Source of the DNA: Paraburkholderia ginsengiterrae | GTDB lineage: Bacteria; Pseudomonadota; Gammaproteobacteria; Burkholderiales; Burkholderiaceae | Direction: 5' to 3' | Assembly (NCBI RefSeq): GCF_001645125.1 | Contig: NZ_LXKA01000220.1 | Coordinates: 43,881 to 107,880 of the forward strand | Length of the DNA: 64,000 nucleotides | Shown: positions 43,739 to 51,179 of the stretch, one piece after another | Position numbering within the stretch: the first letter of the stretch is position 1 | Layout of the letters: the number at the start of each line of letters is the position of its first letter | The notes under the pieces: generated by a model | Databases searched by the model: none | What the model was told of the DNA's origin: nothing | What the model saw: only the letters and a program-made list of their open reading frames with translations | Program-made: the position numbers and the translations under genes

Positions 43739-44359
43739 ATGAAAAAGCATTGGTCTGTGAGAACCGCAGAGGACTTCGGTCGCACCAGATTGTCCCCGTC
43801 TTTTTTTATGCGCGACTTTCTGCACAGCGAGATCGCTGCCATTCAGAGCTTTCAAAATTTGCCAGATGACCCGGCAGCTGCCGTGCGATCTGGCCGCGAG
43901 CTCTGCACCCAATTACTTGAGCCTTTACAAGCCACATTTGGCCGGCTGGCGATTCGCTCAGGCTACCGCTCTCAACAGGTGAACGAATTTGGCTGTCGGC
44001 ACCGGCTCAGTTGTGCCTCCAATGAGAAAAACGCTGCGAGGCACATCTGGGATCATCGCAACAAGAACGGCATGGGTGCCCTCACTTCCGTAGTCGTGCC
44101 GTGGTTGGCCGACAGGATCGATACGGGAATCACATGGCAGTCAATGGCATGGTGGATCCACGACAACCTGCCGTACAGCGAGTTGCAGTTCTTCCCAAAG
44201 CTGTTTGCGTTTAATATCGGCTGGCACGAAGTACCGAAGCGGACCATATACAGCTTCATTGAACCCCGTGGATATCTGACCAAACCTGGTTTCGCGAACC
44301 ACACAGGTGATCACAGTTCCTTTTACGTCGATTTCCCAAAGCTTGTCGTCGTGCGTTGA
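43739..44359 (+). CDS. Hypothetical protein, remotely peptidase M15-like
   Basis: Soluble protein of 206 aa. FFMRDFLHSEIAAIQSFQNL, LEPLQATFGRLAIRSGYRSQ resembles the start of D-Ala-D-Ala carboxypeptidase (M15) domains, where RSGYRS is typical. The expected SxHxxGxAxD zinc motif is only loosely present (AARHIWDHRNKNG), so activity is doubtful. TGGAG precedes the ATG at 43739; a GTG one codon upstream is also possible. No signal peptide. It sits alone before the convergent tag gene. I treat the family link as tentative. Confidence 0.65.
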   Translation: MKKHWSVRTAEDFGRTRLSPSFFMRDFLHSEIAAIQSFQNLPDDPAAAVRSGRELCTQLLEPLQATFGRLAIRSGYRSQQVNEFGCRHRLSCASNEKNAARHIWDHRNKNGMGALTSVVVPWLADRIDTGITWQSMAWWIHDNLPYSELQFFPKLFAFNIGWHEVPKRTIYSFIEPRGYLTKPGFANHTGDHSSFYVDFPKLVVVR

Positions 44360-44432
44360 CGACCGTCGATTCTCACTTCAGTACAGCGCTTGCTGTCATA
44401 AACAACGTCGAAGGTCGACGCTCGTACTCGGC

Positions 44433-45143
44433 TTAATCGCGCGGCCATACACCCGAACTTCCACGGCGGTGACTACCTACGAGGTGCGTGTCGACCATCC
44501 CTGTCGCTTCCATTAGTGCATACATGGTAGTCGGCCCGACGAATGTGAATCCTTTTTCTCTGAGTGCCTTGCTGAGCGCAATCGACTCGTCCGACGTGGT
44601 TGGCACCTCCGCCACCGTCATGGGTATCGGCGTTTTCTTTGGCTGATACGACCATATGAAATCGACCAGGCCACCTTCCAAGCGCAACGCTATCGTCGCT
44701 GACGCATTTTTTATCGTTGCCAGAATCTTTGCGCGATTCCGGATTATCCCAGGGTCGGCCAGTAACCGCGTCACGTCATCATCGTCGAATTCCGCTACCG
44801 CCTCGGGCACGAAATTGCTGAAGGCCGCCCGAAACGCGTCGCGCTTTCGAAGTATGGTGATCCACGACAGCCCTGACTGAAAACTCTCAAGCGCGAGCCG
44901 CTCAAACAGCCCGCGCTCATCTCGAACGGGCATTCCCCACTCTGTATCGTAATACTCCCTGAGGAGCGCGTCCGACGCGGCCCATGGCGTGCGCACCAGA
45001 CCGTCGTCACAAGTCACCGGTCCCGCAGCTTCTGCCCGAGCCGGCATGGTACCGCCGCTGTCTGGGTTGAGCTCGACAGTCGAGTTTGTCGATGGCAGGC
45101 GTTTTTTCGGTGCTTTTGCGTCTGGCTTGCGCTTCGCTGGCAT
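44433..45143 (-). CDS. tag: DNA-3-methyladenine glycosylase I
   Basis: Base-excision DNA repair enzyme removing 3-methyladenine. Core motifs are CDDGLVRTPWAASDALLREY, EWGMPVRDERGLFERLALES with the catalytic Glu, QSGLSWITILRKRDAFR, and the C-terminal GFTFVGPTTMYALMEATGMV with DTHLVG and the zinc-binding His-Cys region, though the terminal HxxxC pattern is weak (HLVGSHRRG). At 236 aa it is about 45 longer than E. coli Tag owing to a Lys/Pro-rich N-terminal extension (AKRKPDAKAPKKRL). A start at the internal Met33 would give normal length. Tag family certain. Confidence 0.92.
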   Translation of the reverse strand: MPAKRKPDAKAPKKRLPSTNSTVELNPDSGGTMPARAEAAGPVTCDDGLVRTPWAASDALLREYYDTEWGMPVRDERGLFERLALESFQSGLSWITILRKRDAFRAAFSNFVPEAVAEFDDDDVTRLLADPGIIRNRAKILATIKNASATIALRLEGGLVDFIWSYQPKKTPIPMTVAEVPTTSDESIALSKALREKGFTFVGPTTMYALMEATGMVDTHLVGSHRRGSSGVWPRD

Positions 45144-45626
45144 ATACGTTTTGTTCGATTGGAACTGAGGTCACTGAACCGCTTCCTTCTGAAGCGACCC
45201 ATGGTTGCTTTTGGCATGGGCAAAGCGGTAAGCCAGGGGACGAAGACCTCTCAGCCATACCGGTGCCTTTAGCTGTACTCGTGCCTAGTGATTCGACGCG
45301 ATGCCGCCCAGGCGCGAGAACCACGACGATGTCGACGCCAGCAGCCGCCGTAGCCTTGTGTGCAATAGTTTTACCATGAAATTTCTCCAGCGTGGAATGT
45401 GTTTGGATTTCCGGGCACGTGCCCGGCGTGTAATGCGGCACGGCCTGAGGCGCGGAAGCCAGTTCCCGATCAGTCGCGCTGCTGGTGCTCTACTTGGTAT
45501 TGACTTCGTCCGTCGCGCGAAAGTCAACGTCGACATCACGCTGCCTCCTTTACGGCAGTCGACCGTCATCACCAGGACGGTCGAAAATCATGGCACAGAC
45601 TGATGATGTTCCTGGGCTGCGCCTAC
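45144..45626. other. 483 bp without a supported gene
   Basis: Overlapping short frames only. A minus-strand segment RLIGNWLPRL is faintly like SymE-type toxins but the remainder does not support it. Confidence 0.4.
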
Positions 45627-46022
45627 TCATAGCACTGCAGCAACGCAGTCGATTTCAATGTCAAAGCGTCCCGGCCAGGCCGGCACGTTGACGAAAATTC
45701 TGGCCGGGGGGTCCTTTGGAAAGTACTTTGCATAGATGGCATTTACCGCCGCAAACTGATCGACTGACGTGCAGTAGACGTTACACTTGAGGACGTTTTC
45801 CAATGACGAGCCGGCAGTTTCCACACACAGCTTCAGCTGCTCAAGCACAAGTTCAGTTTGTCTTTCGATGGGTGCGTCAATTACATCTCCAGTCGCTGGA
45901 TCAAACGGAGGAAAGCCAGATACGAAGATCAGGCTGCCGTGTCGCGTAACCGCCGATGTGGGCGCCTTCCAGCGCTCGAGATACGTTGACAAGGGTTCAA
46001 CGCGGATAGTCTCTCGCTTCAT
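45627..46022 (-). CDS. RidA/YjgF-family protein, copy 2
   Basis: RidA-fold protein of 131 aa. It shows VTRHGSLIFVSGFPPFDPAT, IERQTELVLEQLKLCVETAG, the active-site PPARIFVNVPAW and ends FDIEIDCVAAVL. It is distant from the RidA at 30446 and belongs to a different subgroup (Phe-Pro rather than Gln after SG). A ribosome site is modest (GGAGAG). Flanked by unassigned sequence and an NTF2-like gene 117 bp downstream. Confidence 0.88.
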   Translation of the reverse strand: MKRETIRVEPLSTYLERWKAPTSAVTRHGSLIFVSGFPPFDPATGDVIDAPIERQTELVLEQLKLCVETAGSSLENVLKCNVYCTSVDQFAAVNAIYAKYFPKDPPARIFVNVPAWPGRFDIEIDCVAAVL

Positions 46023-46139
46023 GTTTCTCTCCGTCGAGGTTCATTGATACCCGTTAAGGGCTTACCGGTAAGACGTTGATAGCTGACACTGCCAGGCCCG
46101 GCGCTGCGTGAATGTGCTGCGGCGCCGGGTCCAGCGTGT

Positions 46140-46571
46140 TCATGAAGCGGGCTTGTTCAAGCCGGCAACGAGTGCCTTGAAGCCGACCCATCCCCAATAG
46201 ACCCGATGGTGGGCAATCAACCCGTTCTCGATGTCCATCACCTCGACAAGATCAACCTGATCGCCGTGCGGCGTGTCGCGCGGATACTCCCAGGTCAGTT
46301 GCCGGCCATTGGAGAAGAACGTCCCCGTTCGATACCAGCGGCCGAGATCGTTCTGCAGCTTGCGAAGACCCGCGTCGAAGAAAGGCTGGATTTGCGCTTT
46401 GCCCTTCAGGATGCCCTCGGTGCTGTCTTTCAGCGTCACCAGGATCAAAGGGGTTTCGAGGATGGCGTCCTCGGCATAGAGCGCCATCAGACCTTCCAGA
46501 TCGCGGCTCAGGATGGTTTCGTGCCAGCGTTCATAAATGTGGCGGATTTCGGCATCGGTATTTCCGGTCAT
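46140..46571 (-). CDS. SnoaL/NTF2-like protein
   Basis: Cone-fold protein of 143 aa. Typical segments are EIRHIYERWHETILSRDLEG, LMALYAEDAILETPLI and NGRQLTWEYPRDTP with VDLVEVMDIENGLIAHHRVY. Members include polyketide cyclases, isomerases and non-catalytic binding proteins. TTGGAG precedes the ATG at 46571. No signal peptide. Function undetermined. Confidence 0.85.
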   Translation of the reverse strand: MTGNTDAEIRHIYERWHETILSRDLEGLMALYAEDAILETPLILVTLKDSTEGILKGKAQIQPFFDAGLRKLQNDLGRWYRTGTFFSNGRQLTWEYPRDTPHGDQVDLVEVMDIENGLIAHHRVYWGWVGFKALVAGLNKPAS

Positions 46572-46737
46572 GGTTGACTCCAAATAAAAAATAGCTTCCA
46601 TTTAATCAGTCTTGTCACAACGCCATCGCGGCACCGTGACAGCGACAGATCCAACGTTGAGTTGCTGCGCACTTAGGGGACCGTGCTCAATGACCAGATG
46701 CCTTCGGCATCCTGTTGGCACGACAACCATCAACGTG

Positions 46738-47046
46738 TTACGGATGGCTGTACATCGCGTCCCAGTCGGCCTTCGAGACGGCCGGGCGTCCCGTGTCCGA
46801 CGAGTCGCTGGCGACACCGCCGACGCCCGTTGCAGCGTTTTGTGCTGCCACCTTGGCTTCAGCAGCCTGGATGTCGGCCGGATATGTCGTGTCGTCGGCG
46901 GCGGCGGGGTTATAGCCCGCTTTCTCGAGCTGGATCAGTTCGGCGCGTACCTGTGCACGGGTGACAGGCGCATTCGATTGGGCAAACACGGCAACGGGAG
47001 CAGCAAGGGCAGCGGCAACAACAACGGCTTGAATAAGGGACTTCAT
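46738..47046 (-). CDS. DUF4148 family secreted protein
   Basis: Exported protein of 102 aa. Signal peptide KSLIQAVVVAAALAAPVAVF ends at FAQ. The DUF4148 core is VTRAQVRAELIQLEKAGYNP, then YPADIQAAEAKVAAQN and a C-terminal DWDAMYS-like end seen in many Burkholderia members. Its start is preceded by repeat copy B on the same strand. Function unknown. Confidence 0.85.
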   Translation of the reverse strand: MKSLIQAVVVAAALAAPVAVFAQSNAPVTRAQVRAELIQLEKAGYNPAAADDTTYPADIQAAEAKVAAQNAATGVGGVASDSSDTGRPAVSKADWDAMYSHP

Positions 47047-47052
47047 GCTAGC

Positions 47053-47150
47053 GATCCTTCGATGTGTGGATAAGGAGCCCCAACTTTAATTTGAGGCGTT
47101 ACGTTCGCCCAGTCGTGAACGGGTCAAAGGCACGCTCGAAAGGATCAATC
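47053..47150 (-). repeat. Promoter-leader repeat, copy B (before DUF4148 gene at 46738)
   Basis: The reverse complement of 47053-47150 matches the 98-bp core of copies A, C and D, running GATTGATCCTTTCGAGCG to CACACATCGAAGGATC, and ends just before the DUF4148 start at 47046. Copies B and C are in opposite orientation about 300 bp apart, each driving a different gene. Confidence 0.75.
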
Positions 47151-47406
47151 GATCCAGACGCTTCGCCGCTAGAGGTGGTCACGCCCGCGTTGTTGTACGG
47201 GATCACTGGCCTCCTTTCGCAAGCCCGTCCGTTACAGGCGGATCCAAGTGGTCCAGCCCGCTACGGGCATGTTGCAGGAGCTCGCGCCGCGTGCCCGTTT
47301 CCGCATCGAAGCGCCCGTACGCGTAACGGATTCCTTTGGCCTCGACGGAACGCGTACAACGGTGCCGAGTAGAAGGGTCGACCGATCCCGGCGAACCCAC
47401 AGCAGC

Positions 47407-47550
47407 GGTTGTGCCGTTGGTAAAGCGTCGCGAACTGACGCCACCTGCCACCGATTGATCCTTTCGAGCGTGCCTTTGACCCGTTCACGACTGGGCGAAC
47501 GTAATGCCCCAATTTAAAGTCTGGGCTCCTATCCACACATCGAAGGAATC
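47407..47550 (+). repeat. Promoter-leader repeat, copy C (before OsmC gene)
   Basis: Aligns gap-free with copy A from about 47417 to the leader end, with about ten substitutions in the core, and places CGAAGGAATC as ribosome site directly before the OsmC start at 47555. Confidence 0.75.
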
Positions 47551-47554
47551 AATC

Positions 47555-47992
47555 ATGGAAAAGATCGAGAAAGTTCTCGCCTCAGGCACGACCCACGCCA
47601 CGATCAATCGCGACCCCAATGTCGAGCCCGGCGCCCTCGACCTCAAGCTGTCGGCGCCTGGCGTCGAAAGCCTCGAGTTCATCGCTACCGACCTGCACCC
47701 GAGAGCCGAGCAGTTGTTTGCGGGCGCGTGGTCGGCCTGTTACACCACAGTGTTCGGGAGGGTGGCCTCGCTGAAGAAGGTCACGCTGCCGCCCGACTAT
47801 TCCGTGGACATCCAGGTAAGCATTGGGTCCTCCGGTGCCGGGTATTGCCTGGGCGCCGAACTCACCGTCCGCGTGCCGGGTCTGGGAACGGAAGTCGTCG
47901 AGGAACTCGCGCAACTGACCCATCAGCATTGCCCGTACTCGAAGTCTGTGCATGGCAACATCGAGGTCATCACGAACATCGTCACGGTGTGA
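47555..47992 (+). CDS. OsmC/Ohr-family peroxiredoxin
   Basis: Thiol peroxidase of 145 aa that reduces organic hydroperoxides. The peroxidatic Cys62 lies in FAGAWSACYTTVFG and the second Cys126 in THQHCPYSKSV, as in Ohr/OsmC. GAAGGAA precedes the ATG at 47555; the longer frame runs into the repeat. It follows repeat copy C, so it is probably coregulated with the genes after copies A, B and D. Confidence 0.9.
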   Translation: MEKIEKVLASGTTHATINRDPNVEPGALDLKLSAPGVESLEFIATDLHPRAEQLFAGAWSACYTTVFGRVASLKKVTLPPDYSVDIQVSIGSSGAGYCLGAELTVRVPGLGTEVVEELAQLTHQHCPYSKSVHGNIEVITNIVTV

Positions 47993-48145
47993 TCGGATAA
48001 GGCGCACGCGTCTCACCAAACGTCTTTTCGCGTCGGTGATTGCGCATTTATGCGTCGCTGGGCCGTTGCGCATTGTCGTATTTCATGCGCACCGGCCACG
48101 GCATCGGATGGGGCGTGGTTTATTTACTTAAGTAGGATGGAAGCA

Positions 48146-48538
48146 ATGTTTAGTCACGTAGTGGTCGGTACCAACGACCTGAAAAAAGCAAAGCACTTTT
48201 ACGATGCTGTGCTGGGCGCGCTCGGCTATGGTGAGGGCCTCAGCGACGATAACGATGCGCGCAGGCGCTATGTCTATCGCACCGACACCGGGCTTTTTAT
48301 CGTCACCCAGCCGATCAATGGTCAGCGTGCTAGCCCTGCCAATGGTGGAACGATTGGCTTTGCCTGCCAGTCGACCGAGCAGGTCGATCGGTGGCATGCC
48401 GCAGGGGTCGCTAACGGTGGAGCTTCGGCTGAAGCGCCGCCCGGCATGCGTGAGGCCGCGTCAGAGAGCCTCTATCTCGCCTATCTGCGCGATCCGGACG
48501 GTAACAAGATCGGTGCCTTGTGTCGCGCGCCGGCCTGA
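48146..48538 (+). CDS. VOC-superfamily protein, copy 2
   Basis: Paralogue of the VOC gene at 22700, 130 aa. It opens MFSHVVVGTNDLKKAKHFYD, has PANGGTIGFACQSTEQVD and closes LAYLRDPDGNKIGAL. About two-thirds of residues are identical to copy 1. I place the start at 48146, matching copy 1; an ATG at 48137 is also possible. The leader does not contain the HxlR palindrome of copy 1, so regulation differs. Confidence 0.85.
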   Translation: MFSHVVVGTNDLKKAKHFYDAVLGALGYGEGLSDDNDARRRYVYRTDTGLFIVTQPINGQRASPANGGTIGFACQSTEQVDRWHAAGVANGGASAEAPPGMREAASESLYLAYLRDPDGNKIGALCRAPA

Positions 48539-48894
48539 AGCGAACGACGGCGCCAAAGGCGCTCTCGACCGACGGCGACCATAGCGGCACTCAGGCGCCG
48601 CCGCAAGAACTCTACAATGCGAATAGCCGGGGCCGCTGACATTGACACCTGGCTGTCGTATATACGGCAGCGGCCTGGCGTTCTTTGTATTGCGATTAAT
48701 GGCACGTCATATGCCTTGTGACACATCAGGCTCCAGCCACAGGGGATGCAGATGAAATCCATGGATCCACTGGCACCCCGCAAATCGAATGCTCGCAGAC
48801 TATCTGTGCCTTGCGGTCTACTCCGCGAATCTGGCGCTCGGCAGGCGAACGGCGCTTAACGGTCGTATTGCCGCTATCAATGGGGTTGTCCGAT
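48539..48894. other. 356 bp before the AraC gene
   Basis: No gene is supported. An in-frame extension of the AraC gene covers the right part but has no family resemblance. Confidence 0.4.
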
Positions 48895-49911
48895 ATGGAA
48901 TACCAGACTGACTGGCTCACCCGATTCATGGAACTCGTGACGGTCACCGGGAAACTGCAAACTCGGTGCGCGTTGGGAGCGCCGTGGGAAAAAAAATACA
49001 CCCAGGCCGGACCTCAGGAAATACCGTACCACATCATATTGACCGGCACGGCCTTACTCGAGAATTCGGATGATGGGGCGACCTATGAATTACGGGCGGG
49101 TGACATCGTGTTGCTGCCGCACGGTTCGGCGCATGTGTTGCACGACGGCAGCGGTGCGGCACCGGTCCCGTCCAAGGAACGCGTTTCAGGTAGTTTCCTG
49201 GTTAGCGAAAATGGCGGCACTGGCGAGTCGCTGGATATGTTGTGCGGGCGATTTTTCGTTGCGCCGCCTCATGACCGGTTAATCCGAAGCTATCTACCGT
49301 CGGAACTCGTGGTACGCACCGAAGACTATGGCAGCGCTGCACAGAGCCTGCCGCAGGTCGAACGTCTGAGCCGGCTCGTCGCGCTGATGCGGGCCGAAGC
49401 GATGGACAATGCAGTGGGCAGCGGTGCGATCCTGAACGCGCTGTCGTCTGCGCTGTTCGCGTTGACGTTGCGGGCGGCCGGTGAGGCCGGTCACGCACGT
49501 ACGGGGGTGCTGGCCCTCGCCGCCCACCCAAGGCTCGCGCCTGCGGCCGCTGTAATGTTCAGCGACCCAGCTCGAGCGTGGACGCTTCCGGAACTGGCCG
49601 GGCTATGCTGCATGTCGCGCGCCACGTTCATGCGGCATTTTCAGGCGAGTCTCGGCTGCTCCGCGATGGACCTGCTGACTGATATCCGGGTGAGCACCGC
49701 CGCGAACGCATTGCGAAAATCTACATCGTCCATCGAGACGGTTGCCGATCTGGTCGGGTATCAGTCGGTGTCTGCGTTTGGGCGCGTGTTTGCTCAGCGG
49801 ATGGGTATGACGCCGGGCGACTGGCGGCAGCAGGCACTTAAGGGCGGTACCCCGCAGGTATCGGACGACGAGGCAGACGCGGCTGGTGAACGCGATCGCG
49901 GGGGCGAGTGA
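48895..49911 (+). CDS. AraC-family regulator (AraC_N cupin type)
   Basis: Transcription factor of about 338 aa. The N-terminal half is a cupin of the Cupin_6 type: APWEKKYTQAGPQEIPYHII, YELRAGDIVLLPHGSAHVLH. The C-terminal half has two helix-turn-helix motifs, WTLPELAGLCCMSRATFMRH and SIETVADLVGYQSVSAFGRV, closing GMTPGDWR. I favour the ATG at 48895 (MEYQTDWLTRF) from family alignment; a longer frame starts at 48718. It lies between repeat copies C and D and may regulate the AhpD-like gene or efflux operon downstream; this is inference. Confidence 0.88.
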   Translation: MEYQTDWLTRFMELVTVTGKLQTRCALGAPWEKKYTQAGPQEIPYHIILTGTALLENSDDGATYELRAGDIVLLPHGSAHVLHDGSGAAPVPSKERVSGSFLVSENGGTGESLDMLCGRFFVAPPHDRLIRSYLPSELVVRTEDYGSAAQSLPQVERLSRLVALMRAEAMDNAVGSGAILNALSSALFALTLRAAGEAGHARTGVLALAAHPRLAPAAAVMFSDPARAWTLPELAGLCCMSRATFMRHFQASLGCSAMDLLTDIRVSTAANALRKSTSSIETVADLVGYQSVSAFGRVFAQRMGMTPGDWRQQALKGGTPQVSDDEADAAGERDRGGE

Positions 49912-50426
49912 ACGCGGGACCACTCGTCGTGCGCCTGCCACCAGGCGCACGCGACGCTCGCTAATCACGCAGGAGCCCCGGTTCGAAAGCTATGAGTGTG
50001 GCTCGTCGTCGGGCCTCACTTACCGCGCGTGAGACATATAACGGATTGTTCCGATGGGACGACTGCAGCCGACGCTTGGCGATCGCCAGGATCGCTAGCG
50101 AAAACAGGCTGAAGAACAGCGCCGTTTTACCGGCCACGCCCTTATCGGGCACACCGCGATGACGCAACAGTTTTCGCAGTGCGCCGTCCGCCATGTATCG
50201 CCCTGATCTTCTCGCGCCCCGAGGCGATGCGCCATTTCATCCCCCTGCCCGTCGTCTTGCCGCGCTTGTCTGCCCCAATGCAGCGCGCGTCGCTGGACAG
50301 CTTCCTTGCGGCCGTGAAGCTGGGCATGCGCCTTTACGGCAAAGGCAGCGCATCGGTAGCCGTGCCGATTACACCGTGAACCGTGAAGGGCGAATCGTCG
50401 GGAGACGGATGCCGGTTGCAGCCTGA
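49912..50426. other. 515 bp without a supported gene
   Basis: A plus-strand frame at 50179-50379 encodes RPEAMRHFIPLPVVLPRLSA and further plausible sequence, but has no motif or ribosome site. Otherwise nothing is seen before repeat copy D. Confidence 0.4.
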
Positions 50427-50524
50427 GATTGATCCTTTCGAGCGAGCCTTTGATACATTCGCGACTCGGCGAACGCAACGCCTTAATTTAAAGTTTGGGA
50501 TCCTATTCACACATCGAAGGAATC
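50427..50524 (+). repeat. Promoter-leader repeat, copy D (before AhpD-like gene)
   Basis: GATTGATCCTTTCGAGCG to ATTCACACATCGAAGGAATC, 98 bp, aligned without gaps to copies A and C but more diverged (TTGATA instead of TTGACC). The similarity begins abruptly at 50427. GAAGGAA serves as ribosome site for the gene at 50529. Confidence 0.75.
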
Positions 50525-50528
50525 TCAA

Positions 50529-51068
50529 ATGAGCCGTATCTCCATACCCGACGTCGCATCCGCCACTGGTGCTGTTGCAGAAGCCTACGCCGTGACCAGG
50601 AAAGTAACCGGTGGCGTTGTTCCGAACCTGTTTGCCGCGATCGGCGCCTTGTCCCCCGATGTCCTCAATTCGTATATGAACGCTGAAGCGGTCCTCGGTG
50701 CAGGCACGCTTGGCGGTAAGGATATCGAAACAACAAAGGTGGTCGTCAGCGAATTGAATGGCTGCGACTATTGTGTTGGCGCCCACGTCATGCTCGGGAA
50801 AATCGTGGGGCTTTCGCCGGAATCGCTCAAGCAGATCCGCGCAGGCAATCCCACGGGCGATGCAAAGCGTGATGCGCTTGTGCAATTCGTACGGCTCATT
50901 CAGCAGAGCAGCGGCACGATAACCGCGGAACAGTTTGCGGCAATCAAGGAGGCCGGTTACACCGATGCGCAACTGGTTGAAATTGCGCTTGCGATCGCAC
51001 TGACAGTGTTTACCAATACCTTCAATCGTTTCAACGATACGACGCTGGACGTGCCGCGCGCGGATTGA
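50529..51068 (+). CDS. Carboxymuconolactone decarboxylase/AhpD-family protein
   Basis: Alkylhydroperoxidase-like helical protein of 179 aa. The redox pair Cys79 and Cys82 with His86 lies in SELNGCDYCVGAHVMLG, the AhpD-type CxxC motif rather than the non-redox decarboxylase version. The N-terminal VVPNLFAAIGALSPDVLNSY is typical. It follows repeat copy D and precedes the RND efflux operon by 111 bp. Likely a peroxide-reducing or disulfide protein. Confidence 0.88.
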   Translation: MSRISIPDVASATGAVAEAYAVTRKVTGGVVPNLFAAIGALSPDVLNSYMNAEAVLGAGTLGGKDIETTKVVVSELNGCDYCVGAHVMLGKIVGLSPESLKQIRAGNPTGDAKRDALVQFVRLIQQSSGTITAEQFAAIKEAGYTDAQLVEIALAIALTVFTNTFNRFNDTTLDVPRAD

Positions 51069-51179
51069 CGAAGAGAGCGACGCAACGAAGCTGAGTGCGT
51101 TCGACGGTTCGACCGTCAGGTCGTCCGTCAGCAACGAAACCTGGAAACAAGTGCATCTGCACCCAATTGGAGTGTCACT

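Noticed and set aside
45285-45572. Possible SymE-type toxin remnant
   Set aside because: Only the string RLIGNWLPRL resembles SymE; flanking residues do not fit and the opposite strand is equally open.
50179-50379. 66-codon plus-strand frame before repeat copy D
   Set aside because: Coherent-looking residues but no ribosome site, motif or partner.
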